NCBI GenBank assembly: GCA_947585525.1
Contig: CANPXA010000068.1
Coordinates: forward strand, 1-8,368
Reading direction: 5' to 3'
Length of the DNA stretch: 8,368 bases
Origin: an uncultured Akkermansia sp.
GTDB taxonomy: Bacteria; Verrucomicrobiota; Verrucomicrobiia; Verrucomicrobiales; Akkermansiaceae
A program made the position numbers and the translations under genes. Every line of letters starts with the position of its first letter. Position 1 is the first letter of the stretch. Below, piece after piece: positions 5,085 through 8,368 of this stretch. The notes under the pieces are model-generated. The model was not told the origin of the DNA, did not search any database, and saw only the letters and a program-made list of their open reading frames with translations.

Positions 5085-6191
5085 ATGATTAGATGGTTAG
5101 ACCTAGGAAAGGTAAACGAGCGCTTTCGCACAGAAATTGATGCTCGGATCAAGGGCGTGCTGGACTCCGGCTGGTACCTGCAGGGCAAAGAAAACGAGAG
5201 TTTCTGCGAACACTTTGCAATGTTCTGCGGTACGAAACATGCGCTCGGCGTAGCCAATGGATTGGAAGCCCTGGCTCTCATTATTCGCGCGTACGGTTTC
5301 GGAGTAGGGGACGAAATCATTGTGCCTGCCAACACCTTTATCGCCTCCATCCTTGCTATCTCGCAGAATGGGTGCACTCCGGTGCTCGTAGAACCTGATC
5401 CCGCCACGTATTGCATTGATCCCGCGCGAATCGAAGCTGCCATTACTCCACACACAAAGGCCATCATGGTAGTGCATCTCTACGGGCAAGCAACGCCGAT
5501 GCAACAGGTGGAGGAGGTTGCGCAACGGCATGGACTTAAGGTTATTGAGGACGCCGCGCAGGCGCACGGGGCGATGTACCGGGGAAAACGCGTAGGCAAT
5601 CTCGGGGATGCTGCGGCGTTCTCTTTTTATCCCGGTAAGAATTTGGGTGCCATGGGAGACGCTGGCGGTATCACCACCAATGATACGGCGCTTTATGAAA
5701 AAGTGAAAGCTCTGGCCAACTACGGTTCCGACTACAAATACCACCACATCTACAAAGGAACCAACTCGCGACTCGATGAGTTGCAAGCCGCTGTGCTGGA
5801 TGTACGTCTTTCTCACCTGGACGCAGACAATACACGACGGCGCGAGGTAGCGCACTACTACCGACAGAACATTACAAACCCCCTCATTTCCTTGCCGGAA
5901 GTGTACGACGAGGAGGCACACGTATGGCACGTTTTTGCTGTGCGTTGCAAGCAGCGTGATAACTTGCAGCAGTACCTCAAGAACCACGGTATCGAGACAA
6001 ATATCCACTACCCCACCCCTCCTCACAAACAAGGAGCGTACAGTGAATGGGCGACACGATCATATCCCATCACTGAACAAATCCACCGCGAGGTTCTAAG
6101 TCTACCCATCAGCCCCGTGCTCACGGATGATGAAGTACAGGAGGTTATATCGGCACTCAATATGTGGAAATGTACTGAGTTTCTGGCATGA
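5085..6191 (+). CDS. fdtB: FdtB/QdtB-like dTDP-sugar 3-aminotransferase
   Basis: A PLP-dependent DegT/DnrJ/EryC1/StrS aminotransferase of normal family length (368 aa). Fold and cofactor features include LDSGWYLQGKENESFCEHFA (26-45), ANGLEAL (57-63), PANTFIAS (81-88), VIEDAAQAHGA (153-163; Asp156 for the pyridine nitrogen), and FSFYPGKNLGAMGDAGG (179-195) with Lys185 as the Schiff-base lysine. With the FdtA- and FdtC-like genes downstream, it should transfer an amino group from glutamate to C3 of dTDP-3-keto-6-deoxyhexose. Whether the product is Fuc3N or Qui3N depends on the isomerase and cannot be settled here. The start is set by the typical MIxxLDL beginning. There is no close Shine-Dalgarno: AGGAAAAGG lies 18 nt or more upstream. 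It is first in the rightward operon, just after the putative promoter switch. Confidence 0.88.
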   Translation: MIRWLDLGKVNERFRTEIDARIKGVLDSGWYLQGKENESFCEHFAMFCGTKHALGVANGLEALALIIRAYGFGVGDEIIVPANTFIASILAISQNGCTPVLVEPDPATYCIDPARIEAAITPHTKAIMVVHLYGQATPMQQVEEVAQRHGLKVIEDAAQAHGAMYRGKRVGNLGDAAAFSFYPGKNLGAMGDAGGITTNDTALYEKVKALANYGSDYKYHHIYKGTNSRLDELQAAVLDVRLSHLDADNTRRREVAHYYRQNITNPLISLPEVYDEEAHVWHVFAVRCKQRDNLQQYLKNHGIETNIHYPTPPHKQGAYSEWATRSYPITEQIHREVLSLPISPVLTDDEVQEVISALNMWKCTEFLA

Positions 6192-6223
6192 AACGAGAAT
6201 AACAATTAACATAGTTTCCCAAC

Positions 6224-7195
6224 GTGTCCACCGAACCTCCAACTTCCGATACACCCGTTGTATCCGTTCTTATTCCCGCGTTCAATCATGAGAAATATGT
6301 CGAGGAAACGATTCTCTCCATCATCGCCCAGACGTACGGGAACATAGAGCTTATTATCATTGACGACGGCTCATCGGATACCACATGGGAGAAAGTGCAA
6401 AAATTACGTACGCTTTGCGAAGAGCGTTTCGTCCGTGTTGTGATGAAAACCCAGGCAAATGCCGGCACGTGTATAACACTTAACCGCCTATTGGCGGATG
6501 CAGAGGGGGAATATATTTACCTCATAGCCTCGGACGATGCAGCGAAGCCAAATGCTATTGAAAAATTGACAGCGTATTTAAAGGTGCATCCACAAGATGT
6601 CCTTGTTGTCGGCGACAACGAAATCATCAATTCCGACTCTCAACGAATCGGTTGGGACTCTAAGCAACGTGTTTGCCCCCTAAAAAAGGCAAAATATACA
6701 ACTTTTGCCCGTTTTCTGCGCACCAAGGAAAAACTAGCAGCCGGAAATCTTTACGCGATGCTGCTTCGCAGTAACTTTATCCCAAATGGGTATCTCACAC
6801 GCACAAAAGCGCTCCGGCAATTTTCTTATACTCCTGAGGCTCCGCTGGAAGATTATTATCAACATCTGCAATTGAGCAAATTGGGCAACTTTGGATTCTT
6901 GGACGAGATCCTCTTTTCTTACAGATGGCACGAAAATAATACATGCAAACAAAAAGAAAGGATGTTTGATTACTGCCAACGTACTCGTTCGTTTGAAAAG
7001 AAAATCGTCGAACAGATGGATGATCAGCATTTCGCTGAAATATATCGTCGGGTACTTAACCCGATCAAAAACATCTTCACAATCGGAAGATTGATGAAAT
7101 GCTATAAAATACGCAAAAAGCACGAAAGATTGACGGTTCTCTCCGTCTTGAATCACGATTTCATCCTCCGAAAGAGAGCCTTTGGAAAAAGATGA
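6224..7195 (+). CDS. GT2 family glycosyltransferase
   Basis: A 323-aa GT-A glycosyltransferase of family 2. The domain begins SVLIPAFNHEKYVEETI (14-30), followed by the nucleotide-binding IIDDGSSD (45-52), a QANAGTCITLNRLL segment (77-90), the metal-binding ASDD (102-105, in place of DxD), and LED (208-210) as likely catalytic base. The C-terminus (from about 260) is basic and has no clear membrane helix. The best start is GTG at 6224, since no ATG lies before the domain, and there is no recognisable Shine-Dalgarno; initiation may depend on translation of fdtB, which ends 32 bp upstream. Lying between fdtB and fdtA, it is a good candidate for transferring the 3-acetamido-3,6-dideoxyhexose made by its neighbours, but this is inference from position only. 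Confidence 0.9.
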   Translation: MSTEPPTSDTPVVSVLIPAFNHEKYVEETILSIIAQTYGNIELIIIDDGSSDTTWEKVQKLRTLCEERFVRVVMKTQANAGTCITLNRLLADAEGEYIYLIASDDAAKPNAIEKLTAYLKVHPQDVLVVGDNEIINSDSQRIGWDSKQRVCPLKKAKYTTFARFLRTKEKLAAGNLYAMLLRSNFIPNGYLTRTKALRQFSYTPEAPLEDYYQHLQLSKLGNFGFLDEILFSYRWHENNTCKQKERMFDYCQRTRSFEKKIVEQMDDQHFAEIYRRVLNPIKNIFTIGRLMKCYKIRKKHERLTVLSVLNHDFILRKRAFGKR

Positions 7196-7232
7196 GGAAT
7201 AGGAAGAGAGCTCATTTGTTTGAATCAAGGAT

Positions 7233-7667
7233 ATGAAAGTAGACCTCGAAATTTCTTGCTCAACTGATGCGTCGCACTCCCTGCTGCACTTTGCCACGCA
7301 CGGGGATCATAATGGCAAACTGGTAGCACTGGAGAAAGGGGAGGACTTCCCTTTCGACATTAAACGCGTCTATTACATCTGGGGAACGGCAGCTCACGCT
7401 GTACGTGGCAAACACGCGCACCGGCAGCTTGAGCAGGTCATTGTTTGCACTTCCGGCTCTTGTGATTTCATTTTAGACGATGGGAAAACTCGCACTACGG
7501 TGCACCTAGATGATCCCGCTGTTGGGCTGCATATCCGCTCCAACATATGGCGCGAGTTTACCAATTTCAGCCCCGATTGCGTCGTCATGGTCCTTGCCAG
7601 TGAGCATTACAACGAAGCGGACTATATCCGCGACTATCAACAATTTCTCAAGGAGGTGAAGGCATGA
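7233..7667 (+). CDS. fdtA: FdtA/QdtA-like dTDP-4-keto-6-deoxyglucose 3,4-isomerase
   Basis: A 144-aa single-domain cupin of the WxcM-like/FdtA family, which moves the keto group of dTDP-4-keto-6-deoxyglucose from C4 to C3. Diagnostic stretches are LVALEKGEDFPFDIKRVYYI (30-49), RGKHAHRQLEQVI (58-70) with the paired active-site histidines 61 and 63, and WREFTNFSPDCVVMVLAS (near 107-124). FdtA yields the galacto (Fuc3N) and QdtA the gluco (Qui3N) epimer; a few active-site residues decide, and I cannot assign it with certainty. The start ATG 7233 fits family length, although AAGGA sits almost against it. The gene follows the GT2 gene by 37 bp and overlaps fdtC by 4 bp, indicating translational coupling. 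Confidence 0.9.
   Translation: MKVDLEISCSTDASHSLLHFATHGDHNGKLVALEKGEDFPFDIKRVYYIWGTAAHAVRGKHAHRQLEQVIVCTSGSCDFILDDGKTRTTVHLDDPAVGLHIRSNIWREFTNFSPDCVVMVLASEHYNEADYIRDYQQFLKEVKA
7650..7656 (+). promoter_or_regulatory. Strong Shine-Dalgarno for fdtC
   Basis: AAGGAGG lies within the last codons of fdtA, 7 nt before the fdtC ATG at 7664. It fixes that start and shows that the host uses classical anti-Shine-Dalgarno pairing. Confidence 0.85.
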
Positions 7668-8110
7668 TTCATCCATTGTCAGACGTACAGAGCAAGCATA
7701 TTGGCGACGGGACTAATATTTGGCAGTTCTGCGTGGTATTACCGGGAGCGGTCATAGGGAAGGACTGCAACATCTGCTCACACTGTTTTATTGAAAATGA
7801 TGTAGTAATTGGCGATCGCGTCACCGTCAAGTGTGGTGTGCAAATATGGGATGGAATGAGAATTGAAGACGATGTGTTCATCGGACCCAATGTGACATTC
7901 AGCAATGATCGTTACCCGAAATCTCGGAACAAGAACTGGAAACTTGAACCGGTCATCCTCAAAAAAGGTGCCGTTATCGGGGCCGGCGCCACAATCTTAC
8001 CCGGAGTTACGATAGGGGAAGGAGCAATGATCGGAGCAGGTGCTGTTGTGACAATGGATGTGGAAGCGAGCCAAAAAGTTATAGATAAAAGAAAATACAG
8101 GATGCCATGA
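7664..8110 (+). CDS. fdtC: FdtC-like hexapeptide-repeat sugar N-acetyltransferase
   Basis: A 148-aa left-handed beta-helix acyltransferase. Hexapeptide turns run from about residue 12 (IGDGTN, IWQFCV, VLPGAV, IGKDCN) through IGDRVT, VKCGVQ, IEDDVF and IGPNVT. An extended loop, SNDRYPKSRNKNWKLEP (about 82-98), is typical of nucleotide-sugar acetyltransferases of the WlbB/WbpD/FdtC group. The helix resumes with IGAGAT, ILPGVT, IGEGAM, IGAGAV. Expected reaction: acetyl-CoA plus dTDP-3-amino-3,6-dideoxyhexose gives the 3-acetamido sugar, probably as a trimer. The start has an ideal Shine-Dalgarno, and ATGA overlaps join it to fdtA upstream and to the short ORF downstream. WlbB-type enzymes on UDP-sugars share this look; the fdtA/fdtB neighbours favour the dTDP substrate. 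Confidence 0.88.
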   Translation: MIHPLSDVQSKHIGDGTNIWQFCVVLPGAVIGKDCNICSHCFIENDVVIGDRVTVKCGVQIWDGMRIEDDVFIGPNVTFSNDRYPKSRNKNWKLEPVILKKGAVIGAGATILPGVTIGEGAMIGAGAVVTMDVEASQKVIDKRKYRMP

Positions 8111-8346
8111 GTCTGCTTCAAAACATCATTGATCTTGCGCGCGGCAAGAAAAGACTAGCAATTAACGATTCCCCCCTTTACATTTTCAACAAGTTATCCA
8201 AGGGATACAAAAAAATTGCAACTCTCGTCCGCGATAAAGCGCAGAAAGGGCAAAAGACCTATGTTGGATTTGTATTCATGGGGAATCTTTCCGGGTCTCC
8301 GTCAATTTCGCTGGAGGCGCAGGAAAAAGATTTGGCGAGTTTTTAA
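8107..8346 (+). CDS. Short coupled ORF, possibly frameshifted gene start
   Basis: A 79-aa ORF whose ATG overlaps the fdtC stop in an ATGA, as between fdtA and fdtC, suggesting translational coupling and that it begins a real gene. The sequence is basic and amphipathic early on (MSLLQNIIDLARGKKRLAIN), with no signal peptide or recognised family. It ends at TAA 8344-8346. From 8283 another frame reads ESFRVSVNFAGGAGKRFGEF and ends at 8358-8360; it looks at least as protein-like as the last 20 residues of the annotated frame, so a one-base shift near 8280 is possible. It might be a truncated start of another glycan-modifying enzyme. Function is unknown. Confidence 0.5.
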   Translation: MSLLQNIIDLARGKKRLAINDSPLYIFNKLSKGYKKIATLVRDKAQKGQKTYVGFVFMGNLSGSPSISLEAQEKDLASF

Positions 8347-8368
8347 GAATAGATAGTTAATGTTACAG

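Noticed and set aside
5103..6032. 309-aa minus-strand ORF opposite fdtB
   Set aside because: It is antisense to an aminotransferase with all catalytic motifs intact and shows no domain of its own.
6734..7297. 187-aa minus-strand ORF opposite the GT2 gene and fdtA start
   Set aside because: It spans two well-supported plus-strand genes and has no recognisable domain.
1..8368. CRISPR array, tRNA or rRNA
   Set aside because: I saw no regularly spaced repeats and no tRNA- or rRNA-like sequence on reading the window.

Overview
The window looks like a bacterial chromosomal segment in which a housekeeping gene (obgE) borders a surface-polysaccharide biosynthesis locus. Several genes have Shine-Dalgarno sites (AAGGAGG before the acetyltransferase, a GGAGGAG tract before the GT2-GT4 gene), which argues against a Bacteroidota host that rarely uses them. 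The Obg sequence (GYPNAGKSS, ADIPGIIEGA, GLGHEFLRHI, ANKMD) reminds me of Verrucomicrobiota/PVC-type Obg proteins. That is recall only, and the taxonomic call is low confidence. obgE is visibly GC-rich, while the region around 1100-1530 and the 4830-5080 gap are AT-rich.

Layout from left to right. Positions 1-996 (minus) hold obgE, intact in frame but cut by the window edge. Positions 997-1526 are a non-coding, palindrome-rich stretch. Positions 1527-2495 (plus) encode a GT92/DUF23-like glycosyltransferase. Positions 2521-2601 (minus sense) are a decayed second copy of the obgE 5' end, so direct copies of the obgE start bracket the GT92 gene. Positions 2664-4829 (minus) encode a large two-domain glycosyltransferase (GT2 + GT4). 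Positions 4830-5084 are a divergent intergenic region. Positions 5085-8346 (plus) form a compact operon: FdtB-like sugar aminotransferase, GT2 glycosyltransferase, FdtA-like 3,4-ketoisomerase, FdtC-like hexapeptide acetyltransferase, and a short uncharacterised ORF.

The rightward operon contains the last three steps from dTDP-4-keto-6-deoxyglucose to a dTDP-3-acetamido-3,6-dideoxyhexose (Fuc3NAc or Qui3NAc). RmlA and RmlB, which make the precursor, are not in the window. The three glycosyltransferases would assemble an O-antigen, capsule or glycoprotein glycan containing this sugar.

The most striking structure is the 198-bp segment at 4848-5045 between the two divergent units. It is bounded by a perfect 24-bp inverted repeat. 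Each end is itself an arm-spacer-arm site (10-bp arms, 9-bp asymmetric spacer) with the spacers in opposite orientation, as expected for tyrosine-recombinase inversion sites. The segment contains a promoter-like motif pointing left, and a second pointing right overlaps the right-hand site. The ribosome-binding region of each flanking gene lies outside the segment. I propose an invertible promoter (phase switch) choosing between the GT2-GT4 gene and the amino-sugar operon. This is inference from sequence; no recombinase gene is present in the window.
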